This document shows, piece after piece, positions 49,009 to 58,568 of a stretch of 64,000 bases of DNA. This DNA is from Pseudomonas oleovorans subsp. oleovorans. Its GTDB lineage: Bacteria; Pseudomonadota; Gammaproteobacteria; Pseudomonadales; Pseudomonadaceae. The translations under genes and the position numbers were made by a program. Position 1 is the first letter of the stretch. Each line of letters starts with the position of its first letter. A model generated the notes under the pieces. The model was not told the origin of the DNA and ran no database searches. It saw nothing but the letters and a program-made list of their open reading frames with translations. The DNA lies in assembly GCF_002197815.1 (NCBI RefSeq), contig NZ_NIUB01000003.1:1-64000 (forward strand), written 5' to 3'.

Positions 49009-49077
49009 CCCGGGCATTCTCGGGTGGGTTAGCGGTGCCGAGCGCCGATGCTGCAGGCGAGTTGCACCCGCATGACT

Positions 49078-49869
49078 TTACTCGCGGAAAAACTCCCCAG
49101 GCGTTGCGCCGAACTGGCGGCGAAAGGCAGCGATAAACGCCGATAACGAGTCATAGCCGCAGGCCAGCGCCACATCGGTTACACGCTCACCCTGCTCCAG
49201 TAGGGTGAGCGCATCGAGCAGACGCTGGCGCTGGCGCCACACGCGAAAGCTCAGGCCCGTTTCACGCAGGAACAACCGGCTCAGGGTCTTTTCCGACACC
49301 CCCAGGCGCTCGCCCCATTCGCCCAGGCCGAGCTGGCGCAGCGTCGCATCCTCCAACCCCTGACACACCTCGCGCAGCCGCGCGTCTTGCGGCAGCGGCA
49401 GCATCAACGCCACCTCTGGCGCAGCGCGCAGTTCGTCCAGCAACACTGCCGCCAATCTACCAGGCGCGCCCTGCTCGTCGTATTCGACCGGCAACGCACT
49501 GAAACCGCGAATCAGCTCGCGCAGCAGCGGGCTGACCGCCAGCACCCGGCACTCGGCCGGCCCCCAGGGCACCGCGCTGCCGTCGATGTACAGGCTGCGC
49601 ATCTCGGTGCGTGGCGAGCTGAAGACCTGATGCTCGACACCCGCCGGCACCCACACCGCGCGCTGCGGCGGGGCGACGAAACGGGCGCCAGCGGTCTGCA
49701 CCTCGAGCACCCCGGCGATGGCGTAGGACAGCTGCACCCAGGGGTGCGTATGACGAAAGGTCAGGGCGCGGTTGGTCAGCGATTCGGTGCGGCCATACAG
49801 CGGCCGAGGCAGGCTGCGCAGCTCGGGCAGGCTGCGATGCAGGGTGGCGCGATGTCTGTTTGGCGACAC
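49078..49869 (-). CDS. AraC-family transcriptional regulator
   Basis: A 263-residue regulator with an N-terminal cupin (HTHPWVQLSYAIAGVLEVQT with PPQRAVWVPAGVEHQV) and a C-terminal double helix-turn-helix (LGVSEKTLSRLFLRETGLSF; VTDVALACGYDSLSAFIAAF with RRQFGATPGEFFRE). It is divergent from the transporter at 49951 with an 81-bp gap, so it probably controls it. Effector unknown. Confidence 0.9.
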   Translation of the reverse strand: MSPNRHRATLHRSLPELRSLPRPLYGRTESLTNRALTFRHTHPWVQLSYAIAGVLEVQTAGARFVAPPQRAVWVPAGVEHQVFSSPRTEMRSLYIDGSAVPWGPAECRVLAVSPLLRELIRGFSALPVEYDEQGAPGRLAAVLLDELRAAPEVALMLPLPQDARLREVCQGLEDATLRQLGLGEWGERLGVSEKTLSRLFLRETGLSFRVWRQRQRLLDALTLLEQGERVTDVALACGYDSLSAFIAAFRRQFGATPGEFFRE

Positions 49870-49950
49870 TTGCTGGCTCTTTAGCGTTAGCCGGAAATTT
49901 TCGACGACGATAGTCTGGCGCCCTCCTGTATCGCAAGTCCGAGATTCGCC

Positions 49951-50937
49951 ATGTTCCTGCGCCGCCTGCTGCCCGACAATTTCACCCTGACTCTGCTCGC
50001 CGTTGTGCTCGCCGCCACACTGCTACCCGCCAGCGGCCAGGTCGCGACGATCTTCGAATGGATCACCAACCTGGCCATCGCCCTGCTGTTCTTCATGCAC
50101 GGCGCCAAACTGTCGCGTCAGGCGATTCTTGCCGGTGCCGGGCACTGGCGTCTGCACCTGCTGGTGTTCGCCTGCACCTTCATCCTCTTCCCGCTGCTCG
50201 GCCTGGCACTCAAGCCGGCTCTGGAGCCGCTGCTGGGCAAAGAGCTGTATCTGGGCATGCTCTACCTGTGCGCCCTGCCGGCCACCGTGCAATCGGCCAT
50301 CGCCTTCACCTCGCTGGCGCGCGGCAACATCCCGGCGGCGATCTGCAGCGCAGCAGCCTCCAGCCTGCTGGGTATCTTCCTCACTCCGCTGCTGGTGGCC
50401 TTCCTGATGGGCGTGCACGGCGACAACGGCTCGACCCTCGATGCCATCGGCAAGATCAGCCTGCAGTTGCTGCTGCCGTTCGTTCTCGGCCAGATCGCTC
50501 AACGCTGGATCGGCGGCTGGGTCAACCAGAACAAGAGCTGGCTGAAATACGTCGACCAGAGCTCGATCCTGCTGGTGGTCTACACCGCCTTCAGCGCCGC
50601 GGTGATCGGCGGCCTGTGGCAGCAGGTACCGCTGGCCACTCTGCTGCTGGTGATTGCCGCCTGCTGCGTGTTGTTGGCGCTGGCCCTGATGTTGACCCAC
50701 CTGCTGGGCAAATGGCTGGGCTTCAGCCTGGAAGACCGCATCACCATCCTCTTCTGTGGCTCGAAAAAGAGCCTGGCCACCGGCGTGCCGATGGCCCAGG
50801 TGCTGTTCGCCGGCAGCGCCATCGGCGTGCTGATCCTGCCGCTGATGCTGTTCCACCAGATCCAGTTGATGGTCTGCGCGGTGCTGGCACAACGTTACGC
50901 CAAACGTGAGGAGGCACCGCAGACCGCGGCCGTCTGA
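49951..50937 (+). CDS. SBF-like transporter (bile acid:sodium symporter superfamily)
   Basis: A 328-residue protein with about ten membrane segments. It matches the SLC10A7/YfeH-like SBF group: N-terminal RRLLPDNFTLTLL, FFMHGAKLSRQAILAG, and C-terminal ILFCGSKKSLATGVPMAQVL. Substrates of bacterial members are mostly unknown and rarely bile acids. The adjacent divergent AraC gene is the likely regulator. Confidence 0.9.
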   Translation: MFLRRLLPDNFTLTLLAVVLAATLLPASGQVATIFEWITNLAIALLFFMHGAKLSRQAILAGAGHWRLHLLVFACTFILFPLLGLALKPALEPLLGKELYLGMLYLCALPATVQSAIAFTSLARGNIPAAICSAAASSLLGIFLTPLLVAFLMGVHGDNGSTLDAIGKISLQLLLPFVLGQIAQRWIGGWVNQNKSWLKYVDQSSILLVVYTAFSAAVIGGLWQQVPLATLLLVIAACCVLLALALMLTHLLGKWLGFSLEDRITILFCGSKKSLATGVPMAQVLFAGSAIGVLILPLMLFHQIQLMVCAVLAQRYAKREEAPQTAAV

Positions 50938-50977
50938 TCGACGCCGCGATAGAAGGACTTGCTCGGGCGCTAAATAA

Positions 50978-50993
50978 CTGTATTTTTATACAG
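50978..50993 (+). promoter_or_regulatory. LexA (SOS) box upstream of the radical SAM gene
   Basis: CTGTATTTTTATACAG fits the CTGT-N8-ACAG gammaproteobacterial LexA consensus perfectly, with AT-only centre. It ends 19 bp before the ATG at 51013, so it would cover the promoter. I recall the P. aeruginosa counterpart (PA0069) being listed in the LexA regulon, which would agree. Confidence 0.85.
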
Positions 50994-51012
50994 TATATTT
51001 TGGAGTCCGAGC

Positions 51013-52074
51013 ATGTCCGTCAGCCTGCCGCCACGTGGCCGTGGCACCGCCAGCAACCCGCACAACCGCTATGCGCCAACCCGCTCGCAGCAGGAAGACG
51101 ACGGCTGGTATCAGGACGAAACACCGCCAAGCCGCGCCACCGAAGTGCGCAAGGAGCAGGCGAAGACGGCGATCACCCGCAACAACTCACCGGACGTCGG
51201 CTTCGACCGCTCGGTGAACCCCTACCGTGGCTGCGAGCACGGCTGCATCTACTGCTTCGCCAGGCCAACTCACGCTTACTGGGACATGTCGCCGGGCATC
51301 GACTTCGAAACCCGCCTGATCGCCAAGACCAACCTGGCCGAGCGCCTCGAAGAGCAACTGCAAAACCCTGGCTACGTGCCGCAGCCCATCGCCCTGGGCA
51401 TCAACACCGACGCCTACCAGCCCATTGAGCGCGAACAGCGCCTGACCCGCCGGACCCTGGAAATCCTGCTGCGCTACAAGCACCCGCTGCACATCATCAC
51501 CAAGGGTTCGCTGATCCTGCGTGACCTGGATCTGCTCAGCGAGCTGGCCAGCCACAACCTGGTCAGCGTGGCCTTCAGCCTGACCACCCTGGATGACGAA
51601 CTCAAACGCATCATGGAGCCGCGCACTGCCGCCCCAGCAGCGCGCCTGCGTGCCATGCGCACGCTGCACGAAGCGGGTGTCCCGGTCAGCGCCATCTGCG
51701 CGCCGATGATTCCGCAGATCAACGACATGGAGCTGGAGGCACTCCTGGAAGCCGCCCGGGATGCCGGTGCTCGCTCGGCCGGTTACGTGCTGCTGCGCCT
51801 GCCGCTGGAGATCGCCGGGTTGTTCGAGGAATGGCTACAGGTGCACTTTCCGGATCGCGCCGCCCACGTCATGAGCCTGATTCGCCAGAGCCGTGGCGGC
51901 AAGAATTACGACAGCCGCTTCGGTAGCCGCATGCGTGGCGAGGGCCTGTTCGCTGACCTGCTGGAGCAGCGTTTTCGCCTGGCGCGGCGCAGGCTCGGCC
52001 TGGATCAGCGAGGCAGCGTGGTGCTGGACTGTTCGCAGTTCTGCCCACCGGGTGCGCAATTGAGCCTGCTCTGA
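51013..52074 (+). CDS. PA0069-family radical SAM protein, probably SOS-controlled
   Basis: A 353-residue radical SAM protein. The [4Fe-4S] motif is CEHGCIYC (Cys74, Cys78, Cys81), in the context NPYRGCEHGCIYCFARPTHA shared with the spore photoproduct lyase-like Rv2578c/PA0069 group. The N-terminal about 55 residues are charged and disordered-looking. ATG follows TTGGAGTCC. With the LexA box in front, a DNA-damage role is likely but not demonstrated. Confidence 0.92.
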   Translation: MSVSLPPRGRGTASNPHNRYAPTRSQQEDDGWYQDETPPSRATEVRKEQAKTAITRNNSPDVGFDRSVNPYRGCEHGCIYCFARPTHAYWDMSPGIDFETRLIAKTNLAERLEEQLQNPGYVPQPIALGINTDAYQPIEREQRLTRRTLEILLRYKHPLHIITKGSLILRDLDLLSELASHNLVSVAFSLTTLDDELKRIMEPRTAAPAARLRAMRTLHEAGVPVSAICAPMIPQINDMELEALLEAARDAGARSAGYVLLRLPLEIAGLFEEWLQVHFPDRAAHVMSLIRQSRGGKNYDSRFGSRMRGEGLFADLLEQRFRLARRRLGLDQRGSVVLDCSQFCPPGAQLSLL

Positions 52075-52103
52075 CTTGGCGGCGCGCACCGGCCACCCTG
52101 GCG

Positions 52104-52406
52104 ATGGTCGGCATGGACGCTGCCGCAGCTGGCGCAGCGCGAACACCCGCCCTCGATCCCAACGTACGCCTTGGCCCGACGCCGTATATCGCCCACTGGC
52201 GCGAGCGCGTCGGGACCTTCGCTGGCTGCGCGCATCTGATCAAGGCCAGCGAAAAGGATCTGCAGCTGCTGTACCCCGAGCGCGACCTGCGGCAGGTCGC
52301 GGCAACAGGCGCCTGGGCGAATTACCCGAAACCGCCGGTTGTCGCTCAGCTCGCTGGAGGTGACACTTGGCGTGTGACTCGCACAGCGCAGCGACAGTCG
52401 TTCTAG
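52104..52406 (+). pseudogene. Fragment of a PfkB-family sugar kinase
   Basis: A 100-codon frame contains LDPNVRLGPTPYIAHWRERV and HLIKASEKDLQLLYPERDL, the middle of PfkB/fructokinase enzymes, where a strand-Asp-Pro-Asn-x-Arg and KxSxxDL are conserved. The N-terminal substrate domain and the C-terminal GxGD catalytic region are missing, and the tail (WRVTRTAQRQSF) is unlike the family. It is a relic between the radical SAM and carbonic anhydrase genes. Confidence 0.7.
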
Positions 52407-52440
52407 CAGCGTATTTTCAGACAACCCAGAGGTTCAGGGC

Positions 52441-53169
52441 ATGCCTTACAAACATCAGGTGATTCCGCTTCAGGCCCACGAGGGCAACGAAACCGCCGAG
52501 CAGGCGCTGCACAGCATCGTCGATGGCTTCAAGCGCTTTCGCAACGAGGTCTTCCCGCAGCAGGAAGAGCTGTTCAAGAAGCTCGCCACCGCCCAGAACC
52601 CACGCGCCATGTTCATCACCTGCGCCGACTCGCGCGTGGTGCCGGAGCTGATCACCCAGAGCTCGCCCGGCGACCTGTTCGTCAACCGCAACGTCGGTAA
52701 CGTGGTGCCGGCCTACGGGCAGATGATGGGCGGCGTCTCCACCGCCATCGAATACGCGGTGATGGCCCTGGGCGTGCAACACATCGTCATTTGCGGCCAC
52801 TCCGACTGCGGCGCGATGAAAGCGGTGCTCAACCCGGCCTCGCTGGAAACCATGCCCACGGTGAAAGCCTGGCTGCGTCATGCCGAGGTCGCGCGCAGCG
52901 TGGTGGCAGAGAACTGCAACTGCAGCGACGACAAGGAAGCCCTGGCCGTGCTGACCGAAGAGAACGTGGTGGCGCAGCTCAACCACCTGTGCACCCACCC
53001 GTCGGTGGCAGCCAAGCTGGCGCGCGGCCAACTGTTCATCCATGGCTGGGTGTACGACATCGAAACCAGTCAGATCAAGGCCTACGACGCCGAGCTGGGC
53101 AGCTTCCTGCCGCTCGATGGCGACAAGATTCCAATGGCAACGCCACGCGCGCGTTTTCCACAAAGCTGA
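52441..53169 (+). CDS. Beta-class carbonic anhydrase
   Basis: A 242-residue plant-type/CynT-like carbonic anhydrase that interconverts CO2 and bicarbonate. Zinc ligands are Cys61, His120 and Cys123 (CADSR and CGHSDCGA), with Asp63-Arg65 forming the catalytic dyad. RNVGNVVPAYG and GWVYDIETSQIKAYD are typical. It lies convergent to the SbtB/SbtA bicarbonate genes, fitting a shared task. Confidence 0.94.
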   Translation: MPYKHQVIPLQAHEGNETAEQALHSIVDGFKRFRNEVFPQQEELFKKLATAQNPRAMFITCADSRVVPELITQSSPGDLFVNRNVGNVVPAYGQMMGGVSTAIEYAVMALGVQHIVICGHSDCGAMKAVLNPASLETMPTVKAWLRHAEVARSVVAENCNCSDDKEALAVLTEENVVAQLNHLCTHPSVAAKLARGQLFIHGWVYDIETSQIKAYDAELGSFLPLDGDKIPMATPRARFPQS

Positions 53170-53208
53170 AAGCCCTTGCAGGGTGGCCGCGCACCGAGCC
53201 TCACCCGA

Positions 53209-53268
53209 TCGCGGCTAAAGCCCCTCCCACAAAACGCACCGTGGACGTGGGAAGGACTTTAGGCCGTA
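53209..53268. repeat. REP-type inverted repeat, degenerate
   Basis: TCGCGGCTAAAGCCCCTCCC (53209 on) pairs imperfectly with GTGGGAAGGACTTTAGGCC. It belongs to the family of the perfect hairpin at 36171-36226. A second short dyad of GGGTGCGC type follows (53269-53335). Confidence 0.7.
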
Positions 53269-53344
53269 GGGTGCGCCGCGCGCACCAGACTCCCCCGATC
53301 ACGGCTAACCTGGGCTGGTGCGCATAGCGCACCCTAGGGTCCAG

Positions 53345-53647
53345 TCAGAACTTCTCCCCGCGCAGCACTTCCACCTGCGCCAGGTAGCAGACCATGGCGA
53401 AGTGGTCGTAGTAACGCACCTGCAGATGCTCGGCGATGCGCTCGGCCAATTCGCGGTTGCAGATGATTTCCAGGCGGATGTTGCCTTCGGTATCCCAGCC
53501 GGCGCTGCGCACGCCGCGGTGTCCACGGCCACGCGCGTCGGAAATGGTCCAGCCGGGTGCGCCGAGCGCTTCCAGATCGGCCAGCAGGCGCTTCTCCAGC
53601 GCCGCCTCGCAGATCACGGTGAGCAGAGTGCGGCTATGTGCGTTCAT
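53345..53647 (-). CDS. PII-like regulator, SbtB-type
   Basis: A 100-residue ferredoxin-like PII-superfamily protein (LTVICEAALEKRLLADLEAL then GAPGWTISDARGRGHRGVRS, with IRLEIICNRELAERI). GWT and the G-rich T-loop region match SbtB proteins, which bind adenine nucleotides or cAMP and block SbtA. It ends at EVLRGEKF, without the C-terminal redox CGPxGC loop of cyanobacterial SbtB. ATG 53647 lies just after the sbtA stop. Confidence 0.85.
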   Translation of the reverse strand: MNAHSRTLLTVICEAALEKRLLADLEALGAPGWTISDARGRGHRGVRSAGWDTEGNIRLEIICNRELAERIAEHLQVRYYDHFAMVCYLAQVEVLRGEKF

Positions 53648-53648
53648 C

Positions 53649-54590
53649 TCAGAACCCCCAGGCGATCAGTCGTTCGGCCAGCGCCAGGTACAGCGGAATG
53701 CCGATCAGGATATTGAATGGGAAGGTGATGCCCAGCGAGGCGGTCAGCGACAGCGACGGGTTGGCCTCGGGCAAGGCCAGGCGCATCGCCGCCGGTACCG
53801 CGATATAGGACGCCGAGGCCGCGAGCGTGGCAAGCATCGCCGTGCCGCCCAGGCTCAGGCCCATGAAGCGCGCCAGCAAGGCGCCGATCAGCGCACCAAG
53901 CAGCGGCATCAGCAGGGCGAAGGCCGCCAGGCGCACACCGAACTGCTTCAGCGCACCGAGCTGGCCGGAGGCGATCAGGCCCATCTCCAGCAGAAAGAAC
54001 GCCAGCACCGGCTTGAACATGCTGGTGTACAGCGGCTCCAGCGGCTTGATCGCCTCCTTGCCGGCGATCGCGCCGATCACCAGGCCGCCGAGCAGCAGCA
54101 TGATGCTCTTGCCGAGGAAGATCTCGCGGCCCAGTTCGCCCCAGTGCGTCTCGCGCGAAATGCCCTTGGCCAGGACGATACCGACCAGGATCGCCGGAAT
54201 CTCCAGGATGGCCACGAACAGCGGCATATAACTCTCGAACTCGATGCCCTTGGCCAGCATGTAGGCCACCACCACGGCGAAGGTACCGGCGCTGACCGAA
54301 CCGTAGTGCGCCGCCACCGCCGCTGCATTGACGCGGTCGAAGCGCAGGCCGCGCAGCAGGATGAACGCCAGGATCGGCAGCAGCACGCCGAGCGCCAGTA
54401 CCAGAGCCGACTGACCGAGCAGCTGCAGGCTGGCCTGCTGCGCCAGCTCCACCCCGCCGTGCAGCCCGATGGCCAGTAGGAGGATGATCGACAGCGTCTC
54501 GTACAGCGCCGCCGGCAGCTTCAGCTCGCTCTTGAGCAGGCCGGCGACCAGGCCGAAGACGAAGAACAGCACCACCGGATCCAGACCCAC
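53649..54590 (-). CDS. sbtA: SbtA-family sodium-dependent bicarbonate transporter
   Basis: A 313-residue membrane protein with about ten hydrophobic segments and two inverted halves. SbtA (DUF897) hallmarks are GLVAGLLKSELKLPAALYET, HYGSVSAGTFAVVVAYM and ASASYIAVPAAMRLALPEAN with PSLSLTASLGITFPFN. SbtA imports bicarbonate with Na+ in cyanobacteria, and heterotroph homologues are inferred to do the same. GTG start at 54590. The downstream PII-like gene is its probable regulator. Confidence 0.9.
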   Translation of the reverse strand: MGLDPVVLFFVFGLVAGLLKSELKLPAALYETLSIILLLAIGLHGGVELAQQASLQLLGQSALVLALGVLLPILAFILLRGLRFDRVNAAAVAAHYGSVSAGTFAVVVAYMLAKGIEFESYMPLFVAILEIPAILVGIVLAKGISRETHWGELGREIFLGKSIMLLLGGLVIGAIAGKEAIKPLEPLYTSMFKPVLAFFLLEMGLIASGQLGALKQFGVRLAAFALLMPLLGALIGALLARFMGLSLGGTAMLATLAASASYIAVPAAMRLALPEANPSLSLTASLGITFPFNILIGIPLYLALAERLIAWGF

Positions 54591-54708
54591 TTCAGTTCAC
54601 CTCCCCTGCGTCTCAGGGTGCGCCGTGCGCACCTGTCACTGTTCACCAAGCGCCCCGGTGCGCACGGCGCACCCTACCCGGACGGCTACCCAACCAAAGG
54701 AAAGGGCC

Positions 54709-54843
54709 ATGCCCCGGCACAAGGCGGTGCTGATCGCCCTGTTTTGCCTCGCCACGCAGGCGAAGCGCCGGGGCATGACCGGAAAGCTTAGCCGGCACGC
54801 CAGGCTTGGCCCCCGCGCTGGCGAGTCGCAAAGACGCCGTTAG
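54709..54843 (+). other. Possible small ORF (44 codons), doubtful
   Basis: ATG 54709 follows AAAGGAAAGGG and opens a basic frame (MPRHKAVLIALFCLATQAKR ... SQRRR). Its first and later codons lie in an inverted repeat ATGCCCCGGC / GCCGGGGCAT (54709-54718, 54767-54776), so it may equally be a structured non-coding element. Confidence 0.3.
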
Positions 54844-54948
54844 CGTTTTCACGAGGCCACCGAAGGGGGTGAAGCACATGGATGTGCCGTGCAAAAAAAG
54901 GAGCCTTGCGGCTAATGCCAGTCAGTTAAGCCGTTGCACTCGATCTTT

Positions 54949-55008
54949 GTAGGAGCCGGCTTGCCGGCGATCCGCCATAAAAAGCATCGCCAGCAAGCTG
55001 GCTCCTAC
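54949..55008. repeat. REP hairpin
   Basis: GTAGGAGCCGGCTTGCCGGC (54949 on) pairs with the right arm AGCAAGCTGGCTCCTAC ending at 55008, a frequent Pseudomonas intergenic palindrome type. Confidence 0.75.
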
Positions 55009-55121
55009 GAAAAGCGCCCCCCTCTACTGCAAGTAGGAGGGGGTGGTGACGAACTTATCTGATCAGCATTAGCCTTGCGGCTCCCCGGGACAAACCTGCG
55101 CCCTGGCGCTGAATAAAAAAG

Positions 55122-55172
55122 GAGCCCGGGTTACGCCCCGTCAAACTTGCCCATCCAACAGGCCGGGCTCCA
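55122..55172 (-). terminator. Terminator of the pyruvate carboxylase operon
   Basis: GGAGCCCGG and CCGGGCTCC arms lie 7 bp after the pycB stop. On the coding strand the second arm is followed by TTTTTTATT, so it is an intrinsic terminator with a long loop of about 30 bases. Confidence 0.8.
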
Positions 55173-55178
55173 TAGAGG

Positions 55179-56990
55179 TTAACCTTCGATTTCCACCAGT
55201 ACTTCGCCCGGATTGACGCGGTCGCCCTTAGCCACGTGAACGGCCTTGACGGTGCCGGCAATCGGCGCCTGCACTTCGGTTTCCATCTTCATCGCTTCGG
55301 TGATCAGCACCGCCTGACCAGCCTTGACCGTGTCACCTTCCTTGACCAGCACATCGACGATGTTGCCCGGCATGGTGGTGGAGACATCGCCCGGTGCAGC
55401 GGCCTGCTTGCGCTTGCCAGCGGCGCCTGCGACGTACTCATTAAGTGCCTCGAACACCACTTCTTCCGGCATGCCGTCGATGGACAGGTAGAAGTGGCGC
55501 TTGCCGTCACCCTTGACGCCGACACCGGTGATGTCCACGCGGTAGCTTTCGCCGTGCACATCGACCACAAACTCGGTCGGCACGCCTTCACCGCCGACTG
55601 GCGCCGCCTTGCCCTGGCCGTTCGGCATGGGCAGCAGCTCTTCCGGTTTGAGGGTGCCGGCCGCGCGCTCTTCGAGGAACTTGCGCCCGATATCGGGGAA
55701 CATGGCGAAGGTCAGCACGTCCTCTTCGGACTTGGCCAGGCTGCCGATCTCTTCACGCAGGCGCGCCAGCTCGGGTTTGAGCAGGTCGGCCGGGCGCACA
55801 TCGATCACTTCTTCGCTGCCGATGGCCTGCTTGCGCAGTTGCTCATCGACCTTGCCCGGCGCCTTGCCGTAGCGACCTTGCAGGTAAAGCTTCACTTCGT
55901 TGGTGATGGTCTTGTAGCGCTCGCCGGCCAGCACGTTGAAGAACGCCTGAGTGCCGACGATCTGCGAAGTCGGGGTCACCAGCGGCGGGAAGCCGAGGTC
56001 GGCACGCACGCGCGGAATCTCTTCCAGCACTTCGTTCATGCGGTTCAGCGCGCCCTGCTCCTTGAGCTGGTTGGCCAGGTTGGAAATCATCCCGCCCGGC
56101 ACCTGGTTGACCTGCACGCGGGTATCCACGCCGGTGAACTCGCTCTCGAACTGGTGATACTTCTTGCGCACGGCGTGGAAGTACATGCCGATTTCCTGGA
56201 TCAGCGCAAGGTCGAGGCCGGTGTCGAACTCGCTGCCCTTGAGCGCAGCGACCATCGACTCGGTACCCGGATGGCTGGTGCCCCAGGCCAGGCTGGAGAT
56301 GGCGGTGTCGATGTGATCGGCGCCGGCTTCAATGGCCTTGAGCTGGCACATGGCGCCGAGACCGGCGGTGTCGTGGCTGTGGATGAATACCGGCAGGTCG
56401 ACTTCGCTCTTTAGTGCCTTGACCAGCGCGAAGGTGGCGTAAGGCGTGAGCAGACCGGCCATGTCCTTGATCGCGATGGAGTCGATACCCATCGCCTGCA
56501 TGGCCTTGGCCTGGGCAACGAAGGCCTCGGTGGTGTGCACCGGGCTGGTGGTGTAGGCGATGGTGCCCTGGGCGTGCTTGCCGGCGGCCTTGACCGCCTC
56601 GATGGCCACGCGCAGGTTACGCACGTCGTTCATCGCGTCGAAGATGCGGAACACGTCGATGCCGTTGACCGCGGCCTTGGCCACGAACGCCCTGACCACG
56701 TCATCGCTGTAGTGGCGGTAGCCGAGCAGGTTCTGCCCGCGCAGGAGCATCTGCAGGCGGGTGTTGGGCAGCGCCGCCTTGAGCTGACGCAGGCGCTCCC
56801 AGGGGTCTTCCTTGAGAAAGCGCACGCACGCGTCGAAGGTGGCGCCACCCCAGACTTCCAGCGACCAGTAGCCGACGCGGTCGAGCTTGTCGCAGATCGG
56901 CAGCATGTCCTCGGTGCGCATGCGGGTCGCCAGCAGCGACTGGTGGGCATCGCGCAGGACGGTATCGGTAACGGTGATCTTCTTGCTCAT
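55179..56990 (-). CDS. pycB: Pyruvate carboxylase subunit B (carboxyltransferase-biotin carrier)
   Basis: A 603-residue protein. Residues about 1-450 are a carboxyltransferase TIM barrel (TDTVLRDAHQSLLATRMRTE at the start, KDMAGLLTP in the middle). The C-terminal about 75 residues are the biotinyl domain with EAMKMET. It transfers CO2 from biotin to pyruvate, giving oxaloacetate. It is often annotated as oxaloacetate decarboxylase alpha (OadA), but the partner biotin carboxylase and the absence of OadB/OadG here support carboxylase. It lies 8 bp downstream of pycA. Confidence 0.93.
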   Translation of the reverse strand: MSKKITVTDTVLRDAHQSLLATRMRTEDMLPICDKLDRVGYWSLEVWGGATFDACVRFLKEDPWERLRQLKAALPNTRLQMLLRGQNLLGYRHYSDDVVRAFVAKAAVNGIDVFRIFDAMNDVRNLRVAIEAVKAAGKHAQGTIAYTTSPVHTTEAFVAQAKAMQAMGIDSIAIKDMAGLLTPYATFALVKALKSEVDLPVFIHSHDTAGLGAMCQLKAIEAGADHIDTAISSLAWGTSHPGTESMVAALKGSEFDTGLDLALIQEIGMYFHAVRKKYHQFESEFTGVDTRVQVNQVPGGMISNLANQLKEQGALNRMNEVLEEIPRVRADLGFPPLVTPTSQIVGTQAFFNVLAGERYKTITNEVKLYLQGRYGKAPGKVDEQLRKQAIGSEEVIDVRPADLLKPELARLREEIGSLAKSEEDVLTFAMFPDIGRKFLEERAAGTLKPEELLPMPNGQGKAAPVGGEGVPTEFVVDVHGESYRVDITGVGVKGDGKRHFYLSIDGMPEEVVFEALNEYVAGAAGKRKQAAAPGDVSTTMPGNIVDVLVKEGDTVKAGQAVLITEAMKMETEVQAPIAGTVKAVHVAKGDRVNPGEVLVEIEG

Positions 56991-56998
56991 GATGTCCC

Positions 56999-58414
<1,416 letters not shown>

Positions 58415-58524
58415 GATCCAATCCTCAGCGCAGAGCTGCAAGGCTCGCTGCAACAGTTGGTTGCAAAGCTGGTGAAACCCTATCCGGCTATACGAATTAA
58501 CAAAAATGAATAATTATTTGATCG

Positions 58525-58546
58525 TGCATAAGTAATTACTTATGCA
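58525..58546. promoter_or_regulatory. 22-bp perfect palindrome between pycA and its LysR regulator
   Basis: TGCATAAGTAA is followed immediately by its exact reverse complement. The site is centred 23 bp upstream of the LysR start on one side and about 110 bp upstream of pycA on the other. Its core ATAAGTAATTACTTAT resembles LysR dyads, so it is the likely operator for autoregulation and pyc control. Confidence 0.8.
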
Positions 58547-58568
58547 TTGACCGAACGAGGACGAAACC

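Larger units (their letters stand above)
54591..55178. other. 588-bp intergenic region with several palindromes
   Basis: It holds a 19-bp inverted pair AGGGTGCGCCGTGCGCACC (54615-54633) / complement (54657-54675), a possible 44-codon ORF (54709-54843), a REP hairpin (54949-55008), an imperfect CCCCCTC hairpin near 55017-55044 and the terminator of the carboxylase operon (55122-55172). No conserved RNA is recognised. Confidence 0.6.
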
